Below are positions 30,604 to 41,071 of a DNA stretch of 64,000 nucleotides, in pieces (position 1 is the stretch's first letter; each line of letters starts with the position of its first letter). This DNA is from Mycolicibacterium phocaicum. Lineage in GTDB: Bacteria > Actinomycetota > Actinomycetes > Mycobacteriales > Mycobacteriaceae. A program made the translations under genes and the position numbers. The stretch covers positions 2,108,001 to 2,172,000 of the forward strand of contig NZ_AP022616.1 of assembly GCF_010731115.1 (NCBI RefSeq), in the 5' to 3' direction. The notes beneath the pieces are model-generated. The model saw nothing but the letters and a program-made list of their open reading frames with translations. It did not search any database and had not been told where the DNA came from.

Positions 30604-30633
30604 TAGATATGGACATAAATGTCCATATCTATG
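30604..30633. promoter_or_regulatory. perfect palindrome, candidate NrtR operator
   Basis: Two perfect 13-bp arms, ATAGATATGGACA and its complement, around a 4-bp TAAA spacer. It lies 14 bp upstream of the PRPP-synthetase-like start, overlapping the likely promoter, and 28 bp before the divergent gene at 30662. With an NrtR-like gene at the end of the operon, autoregulation is the simplest explanation. Confidence 0.75.
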
Positions 30634-30661
30634 GGACGGCCGTCATCGGTAAGCTGCCTCC

Positions 30662-31516
30662 ATGGAGTTCGTGCTCATCCTGATCGTCATCGTGGCCATT
30701 GGGTTCTTCCTGTTCAGCAGACAGAGCAAGGCCAACAAGGCAGCCGCGCTGGCCAACGCGAAAGCCGATGCGCGCCGCGTCATCGAGATGCTGGGCGGGC
30801 AGGTGTTCAATCTGACCGGCACGGACGAGGCCTCACGCCAGGCCCTGGCCGATGCGTCCGAGCGCTACAACGCCGCCGCGTCGCAGATCGAACAGGCCAC
30901 CACCGCCCAGCAGGCCGCCTTTGCGAAGCAGAGCGCGATAGAAGGGCTGTACTACGTGCGGGCCGCGCGGACCGCCATGGGCATCGACCCCGGTCCCCCG
31001 CTGCAGCAGCTGGCCGGCCAGCGCGGCGCGGGCGAGGTCACCGAGGACCGCCGAATCCAGTTCGACGGCAGGCAGATTCAGGCCTCACCGGGTCCGACGG
31101 CCGCCACCCCGAACTACTATCCCGGCGGCCGGGTCGCCGGTCGCCCGGTGCCCGAGGGCTGGTACTCCGAGCCGTGGTGGAAGCCGGCGCTGGTCGCCGG
31201 GGCGTGGGGTGTCGGTTCGGTGCTGCTGTTCGACGCGCTGTTCGACGGCATGCACGGAGTCAGTTACGGCGCATCGGGTTTCGAGTCCGGGTACGGCTCG
31301 GGATTCGACCAGGGCTACCAGCAGGGCCTCGATCAGAGCCAGTTCGCGGACTCCGGCCAGGGCCAGGACGTCAGCTGGAACGACAGCAGCGGCTGGGATG
31401 CCGGCAGTGGCGGTTGGGACTCCGGGAGCAGCGACTCGGGTAGCAGCTGTGGCGGTGGCGGCAGCAGCTGTGGCGGCGGTGGTTGCGGTGGCGGCTGCGG
31501 CGGTGGCGGCGACTAG
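30662..31516 (+). CDS. membrane protein with Gly/Ser/Cys-rich tail, function unknown
   Basis: 284 residues. An N-terminal membrane anchor (FVLILIVIVAIGFFLFS) is followed by a helical, Ala/Gln-rich segment (~25-110), a linker, a second hydrophobic stretch (KPALVAGAWGVGSVLLFDALF, ~177-197) and a Gly/Ser/Gln-rich tail ending in Cys-Gly clusters (SSCGGGG, CGGGCGGGGD; six Cys in the last 24 residues). It resembles actinobacterial DUF1542-type proteins, but I cannot name a function. The Cys-rich tail could bind metal or be palmitoyl-like packed at the membrane. The TAG stop is the last base triplet before the IS5-family insertion. Confidence 0.7.
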   Translation: MEFVLILIVIVAIGFFLFSRQSKANKAAALANAKADARRVIEMLGGQVFNLTGTDEASRQALADASERYNAAASQIEQATTAQQAAFAKQSAIEGLYYVRAARTAMGIDPGPPLQQLAGQRGAGEVTEDRRIQFDGRQIQASPGPTAATPNYYPGGRVAGRPVPEGWYSEPWWKPALVAGAWGVGSVLLFDALFDGMHGVSYGASGFESGYGSGFDQGYQQGLDQSQFADSGQGQDVSWNDSSGWDAGSGGWDSGSSDSGSSCGGGGSSCGGGGCGGGCGGGGD

Positions 31517-31562
31517 GGCGTGTCTGACAATTGTTTCGGGTGTGGTGTCTGAGACTTAAGGC

Positions 31563-31958
31563 ATGTCGCGGTTTCAGCTGTTGTCCGATGCCCAGTGGGA
31601 TCTGATTGCCGATTTGCTTCCTGTTCGAACGGGTAAGCGGGGTAGGCCTTTTGGTGATGCTCGTTCGATGGTCGAAGGCATCATTTATCGGTATCGCTGT
31701 GGGATCGCCTGGCGGGACGTGCCCGAGGTGTTCGGCCCGTGGCAGAGCATCTGGACCTGGCATCGGCGGATGAGCGCTGACGGCACCTGGGATAGCGTGC
31801 TCGCCCGGTTGCTGACCTCTGCTGATGCGGCCGGGATGATCGACTGGGCGGTGTCGGTCGACTCCACCATCGCACGGGCTCATCAACACGCCACGAACAT
31901 CACCCGCGACACAGGGGGCTGGGTCGAATTACAAGAATCTGCTGATCGAGCCGCCTGA
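31563..31958 (+). pseudogene. IS5-family transposase, N-terminal frame
   Basis: 131 codons of a DDE transposase: the N-terminal DUF4096-like domain LSDAQWDLIADLLPVR and GIAWRDVPEVFGPWQSIWTWHRRMS, then the first catalytic Asp in AVSVDSTIARAHQHA. Translation continues in the +1 frame from about 31955 (PDHGIGRSRGGLTSKIH), so either a programmed frameshift or a mutation is needed. With the IS256 insertion further on, the whole transposase is dead. Confidence 0.85.
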
Positions 31959-32251
31959 CCATGGCATTGGGCGTTCCCGCGGCGGGTTGACCAGCAAGAT
32001 TCATCACCTTGTCGACGGCCACGGACGGCCGTTGGTGGTGCTCGTCGGGGCTGGGCAAGCCCACGATGGCCCGGTGTTTGAGCATTTGCTCGCTCACTTG
32101 AAAGTCGGCCGCAGCGGCGGCGGTCGAGCACGGACACGGCCTGACCGGGTTCGTGGCGATAAGGCATATTCCAGTCGTGCGACCCGGATGTTGTTGCGGC
32201 GTCGACGAATCGGCGCGGCGATACCCGAGCCCGCCGATCAGATTGCCAACC
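31959..32251 (+). pseudogene. IS5-family transposase, middle fragment
   Basis: The second frame reads GRSRGGLTSKIHHLVDGHGRPLVVLVG and RVRGDKAYSSR with the second catalytic Asp (GDKAY), then stops making sense at IANR-, where the IS256-family element begins at 32252. Confidence 0.85.
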
Positions 32252-33722
32252 GAGCCTGTCAAGTTTTCTGTGTAAATCGCCTGTCTGATTGTCCGTATGT
32301 GAGTTGTTGTGGTGCTTACAGATAACGTTCGATGCGCTCTGGGTAGACCAGTGCGAGTTGCTCGAGTGCCTTCTTCCAGTTGGTGACCACCTGTCCTTCC
32401 ACGAGGCGTCCGGGGGCTGTGCGGCCCTGTTTCTGGCCGCGTTCCTTGGCCCGCTGTGCAGCGCGTTTGTCTTCGATGTTGCAGATCGCCAGCCACAGCA
32501 ATTTCACCGCCGAGGCATCGTTGGGAAACTGTCCGCGGTTCTTGATGATCTTGCGCAGCTGATAGTTCAACGACTCGATCGAGTTGGTCGTGTAGATCAC
32601 CCGGCGCAGCTCAGGCGGGAACGCCAAAAACGGGATGAACTGCTCCCACGCGCGTTCGAAAACCATTGTCACCGTGGGATTTTTCTTCCCCAGCTCCGAG
32701 GCGGCGAACGCGTCCAACTCGACGCGGGCAGCGTCGGCATCGGGTGCGGTGTAGATCGGCTTGAGCGCCGCGGCCACGGCCTTGCGGTCGGCATAGGACA
32801 CGAACCGCAGCGCGTTGCGGATCAGATGCACCACGCAGGTCTGCACCGCGGCCTGCGACCAGGTCGCGGCGATCGCCTCCGGGAAGCCCGTGAGCCCGTC
32901 GCAGCACACGATCAGCACGTCCTTGACACCCCGGTTGGCCAGGTCCGCGCACACCGACGCCCAGAACGATGCGCCTTCGTTGGGCTGGACCCAGATGCCC
33001 AGGACGTGCTTGACCCCGGCCATGTCGACGCCCACAGCGATGTGCGCGGCCTTGTTGCGGGTGTGGCCGCCGTCTTTGACCTTCACGATCATCGCGTCGA
33101 GGTAGATCACCGGATACAGCGGCTCCAACGGCCGGCGCTGCCAAGCCAGCACCTCATCGGAGATCTCGTCGACGATCTTGGAGATCGTCTCGTGCGACAC
33201 CTCGGTCCCGATCGTCGATTGAAGATGAAATTGTATGTCCCGCAACGTCATTCCACCCGCATACAGTGAAACGATCATGTCATCGAGACCACCGATACGG
33301 CGGGTGCCTTTGGGCACCAGCGTCGGGGTGAACGAGCCATCGCGGTCCCGCGGCACATCCAGGGGCACCGGGCCGGCCTCGGTGAGCACAGTCTTGGGTG
33401 AGCTGCCGTTGCGGGCGTTGGGCAGCACCCGGCCGGCCGGGTCGCCCTTCTCATACCCCAGATGATCGGTCAGCTCGGCGGCCAGGCCGCGTTCGAGAGC
33501 GAGCTTGATCAGCCCGGGCAGCAGCCCGCCTTCGCCGGTCAGCGCCACCTCGCCGGTATCGATCTGCGCCAGCAGATCATCGACCGCGCCCGACGCCCGA
33601 AGCGCCTCGGCCATCTCCACCGTGGAGACCGCCTCAACCAGCACCCCATCCATGTCCTTGCCTGTTGTCACGTCCTGCGATCCTTCCGTTAACAGGACTT
33701 ACACAGACCATTTGACACGCCC
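32252..33722 (-). mobile_element. IS256-family insertion sequence (about 1.47 kb)
   Basis: Imperfect inverted repeats share TGTCAA and TCTGTGTAA at matched positions at both ends. The element is flanked by an 8-bp target duplication TGCCAACC (32244-32251 and 33723-33730). Removing it with one copy restores the reading GATTGCCAACCGGAAGCG, i.e. the expected IANRKRRG of the IS5 transposase. It carries one intact transposase on the minus strand. Confidence 0.93.
32316..33671 (-). CDS. IS256-family (mutator-type) transposase
   Basis: 451 residues, full length for the family, from a GTG at 33671 after GCAGGAC. It has the typical MULE/mutator transposase layout: GYEKGDPAGRVLPNARNGSS near residue 75-95, VIYLDAMIVKVKDGG (first Asp), VLIVCCDGLTGFPEAIAATW (second Asp), and the C-terminal YTTNSIESLNYQLRKIIKNRGQFP with the catalytic Glu in SIESLN. 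No frameshift is seen, so the element is probably still active. Confidence 0.95.
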   Translation of the reverse strand: MTTGKDMDGVLVEAVSTVEMAEALRASGAVDDLLAQIDTGEVALTGEGGLLPGLIKLALERGLAAELTDHLGYEKGDPAGRVLPNARNGSSPKTVLTEAGPVPLDVPRDRDGSFTPTLVPKGTRRIGGLDDMIVSLYAGGMTLRDIQFHLQSTIGTEVSHETISKIVDEISDEVLAWQRRPLEPLYPVIYLDAMIVKVKDGGHTRNKAAHIAVGVDMAGVKHVLGIWVQPNEGASFWASVCADLANRGVKDVLIVCCDGLTGFPEAIAATWSQAAVQTCVVHLIRNALRFVSYADRKAVAAALKPIYTAPDADAARVELDAFAASELGKKNPTVTMVFERAWEQFIPFLAFPPELRRVIYTTNSIESLNYQLRKIIKNRGQFPNDASAVKLLWLAICNIEDKRAAQRAKERGQKQGRTAPGRLVEGQVVTNWKKALEQLALVYPERIERYL

Positions 33723-33730
33723 TGCCAACC

Positions 33731-33939
33731 GGAAGCGACGCGGTGCAGCCGGTGGACGACCACCAGCATTCGATGCCGCCGATTACAAAGGCCGCAACGT
33801 CGTCGAACGAAACTTCAACCAGGTCAAGCAATGGCGCGGGTTGGCCACCCGCTACGACAAACTCGCTGTCGTCTACCGCGCAGCAGCGGTCCTACGCGCC
33901 GTCACGCTTTGGCTTCCCCAATTATCAGACACGCCCTAG
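33731..33939 (+). pseudogene. IS5-family transposase, C-terminal fragment
   Basis: Continues the same frame after the nested element: RKRRGAAGGRPPAFDAADYKGRNVVERNFNQVKQWRG, with the catalytic Glu in VVERNFNQVK. Its TAG stop codon is supplied by the right CTAG target duplication rather than by the element itself. Confidence 0.88.
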
Positions 33940-33949
33940 CCGCTAGCCG

Positions 33950-34744
33950 TCACACCTGACAATCGGGGCACCAGAACAGGTTTCGCCCCTCCATCACCTC
34001 GGTGCGGACGGTGGCGCCGCACACCCGGCACGCTTCCCCAGCCCGCCGGTACACATAGGTGCGCGGCCGGTCGGCGGCGTAGGACGGCGCGCCGTGGTCG
34101 TCTTCCGGGCGCACCACGACGATCTTGCCGCGGCGCACCCCGACTTTCATGAGCGCGACGAGATCGGTCCACAGCTCGGCGAATTCGGCTTCGGTCAGCT
34201 GGGTGCCGGTGCGATGCGGTTCGATCCGGTGCCGGAACAGCAACTCGCTGCGGTACACGTTGCCGACACCGGCGATCACCGTCTGGTCCATCAGCATCGA
34301 TCCGATTGACCTGCGGGACTTGCTGATTCGCGCCCAGGCCAAGCCGGGGTCGGCATCGCGGCGCAGCGGATCGGCACCGAGCCGGGCCACGACGTCATCG
34401 ACGCCGCCCTCGTCGATCAGCTCACACACCGTCGGGCCGCGCAGGTCGGTCCCGAATTTGGCCCCGAGCATGCGCATGCGCACCTGCCCCACGGGCGCGG
34501 TCATCGGCAGTGGCTGTTCGGTGAACGTGCCGTACAGCCCGAGGTGGACGTGCACCACCGCACCACCTTCGTAGTGGTGGAACAGGTGCTTGCCCCAGGC
34601 GTCGGCCTTACGCAGCACCCGGCCGCTGACGGCGGCCGCGGCATCGGCGAACCGGCCCTGCGGACTGCTGACGACCACCGGCGCCCGCCCGAAACGCTGC
34701 TGGTGCAGGCGGGCCAACCGGTGGAGGGTATGCCCCTCCGGCAC
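33950..34744 (-). CDS. nei2: DNA glycosylase/AP lyase, Nei2 type
   Basis: 264 residues of the Fpg/Nei family (Rv2464c type). After Met removal the catalytic residues are Pro2-Glu3 (MPEGHTLHRLA). A conserved Lys lies in DAWGKHLFHHY, the helix-two-turn-helix in IAGVGNVYRSELLF, and a C-terminal zinc finger CRVCGATVRTEVMEGRNLFWCPDC with its four Cys. It excises oxidised pyrimidines in base excision repair. It lies next to rpiB as in M. tuberculosis; the IS5 element ends 14 bp past its stop codon. Confidence 0.94.
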   Translation of the reverse strand: MPEGHTLHRLARLHQQRFGRAPVVVSSPQGRFADAAAAVSGRVLRKADAWGKHLFHHYEGGAVVHVHLGLYGTFTEQPLPMTAPVGQVRMRMLGAKFGTDLRGPTVCELIDEGGVDDVVARLGADPLRRDADPGLAWARISKSRRSIGSMLMDQTVIAGVGNVYRSELLFRHRIEPHRTGTQLTEAEFAELWTDLVALMKVGVRRGKIVVVRPEDDHGAPSYAADRPRTYVYRRAGEACRVCGATVRTEVMEGRNLFWCPDCQV

Positions 34745-34759
34745 GGGTCAGGCCCGGGA

Positions 34760-35248
34760 TCAGGCCGGAGCGCCCGGAACCTCGGGGGCCACGCGCGTCT
34801 TCTCGTACTCGGCCAGGATGTCGATGCGGCGCTGGTGCCGCGCGGCCTGCGACCACTCAGCGGCCAGGAAGGCGTCGACGATGGCAAAGGCCTCTTCGGT
34901 GCTGTGCATACGGCCACCGATGCCCATCACCTGCGCGTTGTTGTGCTCGCGGGCCAGCTGCGCGGTTTCGACACTCCACGCCAGCGCGCAGCGCACGCCC
35001 GGCACCTTGTTGGCGGCGATCTGCTCGCCGTTGCCCGAGCCGCCGATGACGATGCCCAGGCTGCCCGGGTCGTCGACGGTGCGCTTGGCGGCGTCGATGC
35101 AGAACGCCGGGTAGTCGTCCTCCGCGTCGTAGGCGAAGGCACCGCAGTCGACGGCCTGATGGCCGGCCGCGGTCAGGTGATCGAGCAGGGCCTGCTTGAG
35201 TTCGTATCCGGCGTGGTCGGCTCCGAGATATACGCGCATGGCGCACAT
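34760..35248 (-). CDS. rpiB: ribose-5-phosphate isomerase B
   Basis: 162 residues, the same length as Mtb RpiB if the ATG at 35248 (MCAMRVYLG) is used; the second ATG at 35239 is the alternative. GADHAGYELK, DCGAFAYDAEDDYP, VIGGSGNGEQIAANK (phosphate-binding loop) and AREHNNAQVMGIGGRM are family motifs. As in other mycobacterial RpiB, Glu of NGEQ takes the place of the Cys base in E. coli RpiB. It interconverts ribulose-5-P and ribose-5-P. Confidence 0.95.
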   Translation of the reverse strand: MCAMRVYLGADHAGYELKQALLDHLTAAGHQAVDCGAFAYDAEDDYPAFCIDAAKRTVDDPGSLGIVIGGSGNGEQIAANKVPGVRCALAWSVETAQLAREHNNAQVMGIGGRMHSTEEAFAIVDAFLAAEWSQAARHQRRIDILAEYEKTRVAPEVPGAPA

Positions 35249-35284
35249 TCTGGCAGAACAGCGGCCCGGGACAGAATCAGCGGT

Positions 35285-37507
<2,223 letters not shown>

Positions 37508-37701
37508 CAGCGCATCCTACTCAAACCCGCACGTCGAAGGACGAAACTGTCCGTCGGCACGTCGCTCCCCACCAGTTGCATCGTTGTGGCTCATGTTTCG
37601 GATGTGTCTGGCCACCGTAACCCCGTCCAGACGTTCCTTGCGGAACGCCGACGAGATTACCTGGGCCGACCCTGGTGAGCGTGACTAGCGGGCGATTGCG
37701 G

Positions 37702-38322
37702 TCAGTCGAATTCGGGCGCCTCGTCGCGCGAGCGCTTGAGCTCCCAGAAATGGGGGTAGGAGGCGAAAATCACCGACGCGTCCCACAGCTTGCCGGCCTC
37801 TTCGCCACGCGGGATGCGCGACAGCACCGGACCGAAGAACGCAACGCCGTTGACGTGGATCGTCGGGGTGCCGACGTCGGGGCCGACGGCGTCCATGCCG
37901 GCGTGATGGCTCTTGCGCAGTGCCTCGTCGTACTTGTCGCTGGTGGCTGCTTCCGCGAGCTCGGCGGGCAGGCCGAGTTCTTCGAGGGACCCGGCGATGA
38001 CCGCGGCGAAATCCTTGTTGCCCTGGTTGTGAATCCGGGTGCCCATCGCGGTGTACAAGGGCGCCAGCACGTCGGAGCCGACGGCTTCCTCGGCCGCGAT
38101 GGCGACGCGGACCGGGCCCCACGCGGTCTTCATCATCTCCCGGTAGGTCTCGGGCAGGTCCCTGCCCTCGTTCAGCACCGCCAGGCTCATGACGTGGAAC
38201 TGCACGTCGACGTCGCGGACCTGCGCGACCTCGAGGATCCAGCGTGAGGTGATCCACGCCCACGGGCACAGCGGGTCGAACCAGAAACCCGCGACATCCT
38301 TGGTTACGGCAGAGTCGGCCAT
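37702..38322 (-). CDS. DsbA/mycoredoxin-like oxidoreductase, Rv2466c type, with a CPWA active site
   Basis: 206 residues of the DsbA/FrnE thioredoxin-fold family. The ATG at 38322 follows [24 protein letters not shown] holds the active site near Cys19; the Mtb homologue has CPWC, here the second Cys is replaced by Ala (codon GCG). The cis-Pro segment [18 protein letters not shown] is intact. Rv2466c is a mycothiol/mycoredoxin-linked reductase of the oxidative-stress response. A monothiol version could work only by mixed disulfide chemistry. It is divergent from pepN across 102 bp. Confidence 0.9.
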   Translation of the reverse strand: MADSAVTKDVAGFWFDPLCPWAWITSRWILEVAQVRDVDVQFHVMSLAVLNEGRDLPETYREMMKTAWGPVRVAIAAEEAVGSDVLAPLYTAMGTRIHNQGNKDFAAVIAGSLEELGLPAELAEAATSDKYDEALRKSHHAGMDAVGPDVGTPTIHVNGVAFFGPVLSRIPRGEEAGKLWDASVIFASYPHFWELKRSRDEAPEFD

Positions 38323-38424
38323 TCGTCTTCCTTTTGCGGTCGGTACGGATCCCGTTGGCAACAACTATGCCCGGCGCCCCCATGTTCCCGGTCACGACCA
38401 TCGGTTGTCCCCTAAGTTGGTGAC

Positions 38425-41025
38425 GTGGCACTTCCGAACCTGACCCGCGACCAGGCCGCCGAGCGCGCCGCGCTGGTGACCGTTGACAACTACCGCATCG
38501 ATCTGGACCTCACCGACGGTGCCGGCGCACCGAGCGAGCGCACCTTCCGGTCGGTGACCACGGTGACGTTCAGAGCGCTGCCCGGCGCCAACACCGTCAT
38601 CGACATCGCTGCCGACACCATCCGCGGCGCGACCCTCAACGGGTTGCCCATCGACGTCTCCGCGTACGACGAATCGACGGGCGTACCGCTGGCCGGGCTC
38701 GCCGAGCAGAACGTCGTCGTGGTCGACGCGGACTGCCGCTACTCCAACACCGGTGAGGGGTTGCACCGCTTCGTCGACCCGGTCGACGGCGAGGTCTACC
38801 TCTACTCGCAGTTCGAAACCGCCGACGCCAAGCGGATGTTCGCCTGCTTCGACCAGCCCGACCTCAAGGCGACCTTCGATGTGACAGTGACCGCGCCCGC
38901 ACACTGGCAGGTGATCTCGAACGGCGCCGGCAGCTCGGACGGCGCCGCCCCGGCGGCGACGTCAGACAGGGGGATGGTCCATCGATTCGTCACCACTCCG
39001 AAGATGAGCACGTACCTGGCCGCGTTGATCGCCGGGCCGTACGCGCGGTGGGACGACGTCTACACCGACGAGCACGGGGACATTCCGCTGGGCATTTTCT
39101 GCCGCGCGTCGCTGGCCGAGTTCATGGACGCCGAGCGGCTGTTCACCGAGACCAAGCAGGGATTCTCCTTCTACCACAAGAACTTCGGCACGCCGTATGC
39201 GTTCGGCAAGTACGACCAGCTGTTCGTGCCGGAGTTCAACGCGGGTGCCATGGAGAACGCCGGAGCGGTGACGTTCCTGGAGGACTACGTCTTCCGGTCC
39301 AAGGTCACGCGCTACTCGTACGAGCGGCGCGCCGAGACCGTGCTGCACGAGATGGCCCACATGTGGTTCGGCGACCTCGTCACCATGCGGTGGTGGGATG
39401 ACCTGTGGCTCAACGAATCCTTCGCGACCTTCGCCTCGGTGCTGTGCCAGGCCGAGGCCACCGAGTACAAGCAGGCGTGGACCACCTTCGCGAATGTGGA
39501 GAAGTCCTGGGCCTATCGACAGGATCAGCTGCCGTCCACCCACCCGGTGGCCGCCGACATCCCCGACCTGGCCGCCGTCGAGGTCAACTTCGACGGCATC
39601 ACCTACGCCAAGGGCGCCAGCGTGCTCAAGCAGCTGGTGGCGTACGTCGGGCTGGAGCCGTTCCTGTCGGGCCTGCGCGACTACTTCCGCGATCATGCGT
39701 ACGACAACGCCACGTTCGCGGATCTGCTTGGTGCGCTGGAGAAGTCGTCGGGCCGGGATCTGTCGGACTGGGGCCAGCAGTGGCTGAAGACCACGGGCCT
39801 GAACACGCTGCGCGCCGACTTCGACGTCGATGGCGCCGGAGCCTTCACCCGGTTCGCCATCGCCCAGAGCGGTGCGGCGCCGGGCGCCGGAGAGACGCGC
39901 GTGCACCGGCTCGCGGTCGGCATCTACGACGACGACGGCTCCGGCAAGCTCGTCCGGGTGCACCGCGAGGAACTCGACGTCGAGGGCTCGGTGACGGATG
40001 TCCCTGCGCTGGTCGGGATTTCACGCGGCAAGCTGGTCCTGGTCAACGACGACGACCTGACCTACTGCTCGATGCGGCTCGATCCCGCGTCGCTGCAGAC
40101 GGTGCTGAGCCGCATCGCCGACATCGACGACCCACTCCCCCGCACGCTGGCGTGGTCGGCGGCCTGGGAGATGACGCGCGAAGCCGAGATGAAGGCCCGC
40201 GACTTCGTCGCCCTCGTGATGAGCGGGCTGCACGCCGAGTCCGAGGTGGGCGTCGCCCAGCGGCTGGTGCTGCAGGCGCAGACCGCGCTGACCTCGTACG
40301 CCGATCCGGCGTGGGCGGCCGAGATCGGTTGGCCCGCTTTCGGTGACGCGCTGCTCGATCTGGCGCGGGACTCGGCGCCGGGGTCGGACCACCAGCTGGC
40401 GTTCATCAACGCGCTGTGCACGTCAGTGCTGGCGCCGAACCACATCGCGGTGCTGTCGACGCTGTTGGACAACGAGCCCGCCGCGGTGAACATGAGCGGC
40501 CTGGTGATCGACACCGATCTGCGCTGGCGCATCGTCACGGCGCTGGCACGGGCCGGCGTCATCGACGCCGACGGCGGGCCGACGCCGTTCATCGACGCCG
40601 AGGCCCAGCAGGATCCGACGGCGGCCGGCCAGCGCAGCGCCGCGGCCGCGGGCGCGGCCCGCCCGCAGGCAGCGGTGAAAGAGGCTGCGTGGCAGCGGGT
40701 CATCGAGGACGACACCCTGGCGAACATCACCACCCGCGCCATCGTCGGCGGCTTCGTTCAGCCCGGACAGACCGAGCTGCTGGACCCGTTCCGGGACCCT
40801 TACTTCGAGGCGATCTCCGGGGTGTGGGAGCGGCGGTCGAGTGAGGTGGCCCAGACCGTCGTCATCGGCCTGTACCCGTCGTGGGACATCAGCCAGGCCG
40901 GCCTCGACGCCGCCGACCGGTTCCTCTCCGATCCGGAGATTCCGCCGGCACTGCGCCGCCTGGTGCTGGAAGGCCGTGCGGGCGTGGAGCGTTCGCTGCG
41001 CGCCCGCGCCTTCGACGTGAGCTGA
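38425..41025 (+). CDS. pepN: aminopeptidase N
   Basis: 866 residues, M1 zinc metallopeptidase (Rv2467 type). The substrate motif GAMENAGAVTF and the zinc site HEMAHMWFGDL, with the distal Glu in WLNESFAT, are present. The C-terminal ERAP1-like helical half fills residues ~510-866. Cytosolic enzyme removing N-terminal residues from peptides, probably downstream of Clp proteolysis. Start is the GTG at 38425 (GTGGCACTTCCG). Downstream it ends next to a hairpin shared with the convergent oxidase. Confidence 0.96.
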   Translation: MALPNLTRDQAAERAALVTVDNYRIDLDLTDGAGAPSERTFRSVTTVTFRALPGANTVIDIAADTIRGATLNGLPIDVSAYDESTGVPLAGLAEQNVVVVDADCRYSNTGEGLHRFVDPVDGEVYLYSQFETADAKRMFACFDQPDLKATFDVTVTAPAHWQVISNGAGSSDGAAPAATSDRGMVHRFVTTPKMSTYLAALIAGPYARWDDVYTDEHGDIPLGIFCRASLAEFMDAERLFTETKQGFSFYHKNFGTPYAFGKYDQLFVPEFNAGAMENAGAVTFLEDYVFRSKVTRYSYERRAETVLHEMAHMWFGDLVTMRWWDDLWLNESFATFASVLCQAEATEYKQAWTTFANVEKSWAYRQDQLPSTHPVAADIPDLAAVEVNFDGITYAKGASVLKQLVAYVGLEPFLSGLRDYFRDHAYDNATFADLLGALEKSSGRDLSDWGQQWLKTTGLNTLRADFDVDGAGAFTRFAIAQSGAAPGAGETRVHRLAVGIYDDDGSGKLVRVHREELDVEGSVTDVPALVGISRGKLVLVNDDDLTYCSMRLDPASLQTVLSRIADIDDPLPRTLAWSAAWEMTREAEMKARDFVALVMSGLHAESEVGVAQRLVLQAQTALTSYADPAWAAEIGWPAFGDALLDLARDSAPGSDHQLAFINALCTSVLAPNHIAVLSTLLDNEPAAVNMSGLVIDTDLRWRIVTALARAGVIDADGGPTPFIDAEAQQDPTAAGQRSAAAAGAARPQAAVKEAAWQRVIEDDTLANITTRAIVGGFVQPGQTELLDPFRDPYFEAISGVWERRSSEVAQTVVIGLYPSWDISQAGLDAADRFLSDPEIPPALRRLVLEGRAGVERSLRARAFDVS

Positions 41026-41037
41026 CGCGACTGCAGC

Positions 41038-41071
41038 GGCCGCACCTGACCATCGTCGGTCAGGTGCGGCC
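41038..41071. terminator. hairpin between pepN and the cholesterol-oxidase-like gene
   Basis: A perfect 14-bp stem GGCCGCACCTGACC with its complement around ATCGTC. It overlaps the last codons of the convergent oxidase gene. No U-tract is present. Confidence 0.75.

Larger units (their letters stand above)
31517..33935 (+). mobile_element. IS5-family insertion sequence, interrupted by an IS256-family element
   Basis: Terminal inverted repeats start GGCGTGTCTGACAATTG on the left (31517) and GGCGTGTCTGATAATTG on the right (complement, ending 33935), 16 of 17 bases equal. Both are flanked by CTAG (31513-31516 and 33936-33939), the 4-bp target duplication expected for the family. Without the nested element it would be about 940 bp. 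It sits exactly between two convergent genes, and the upstream stop codon is preserved within the CTAG. Confidence 0.92.

Noticed and set aside
30662-31516. Membrane-protein gene disrupted by IS5
   Set aside because: The TAG stop lies in the CTAG target before the element and the reading frame ends identically without it.
32289-33269. Long plus-strand frames across the IS256 element
   Set aside because: They are complements of the transposase gene, with no domain content of their own.
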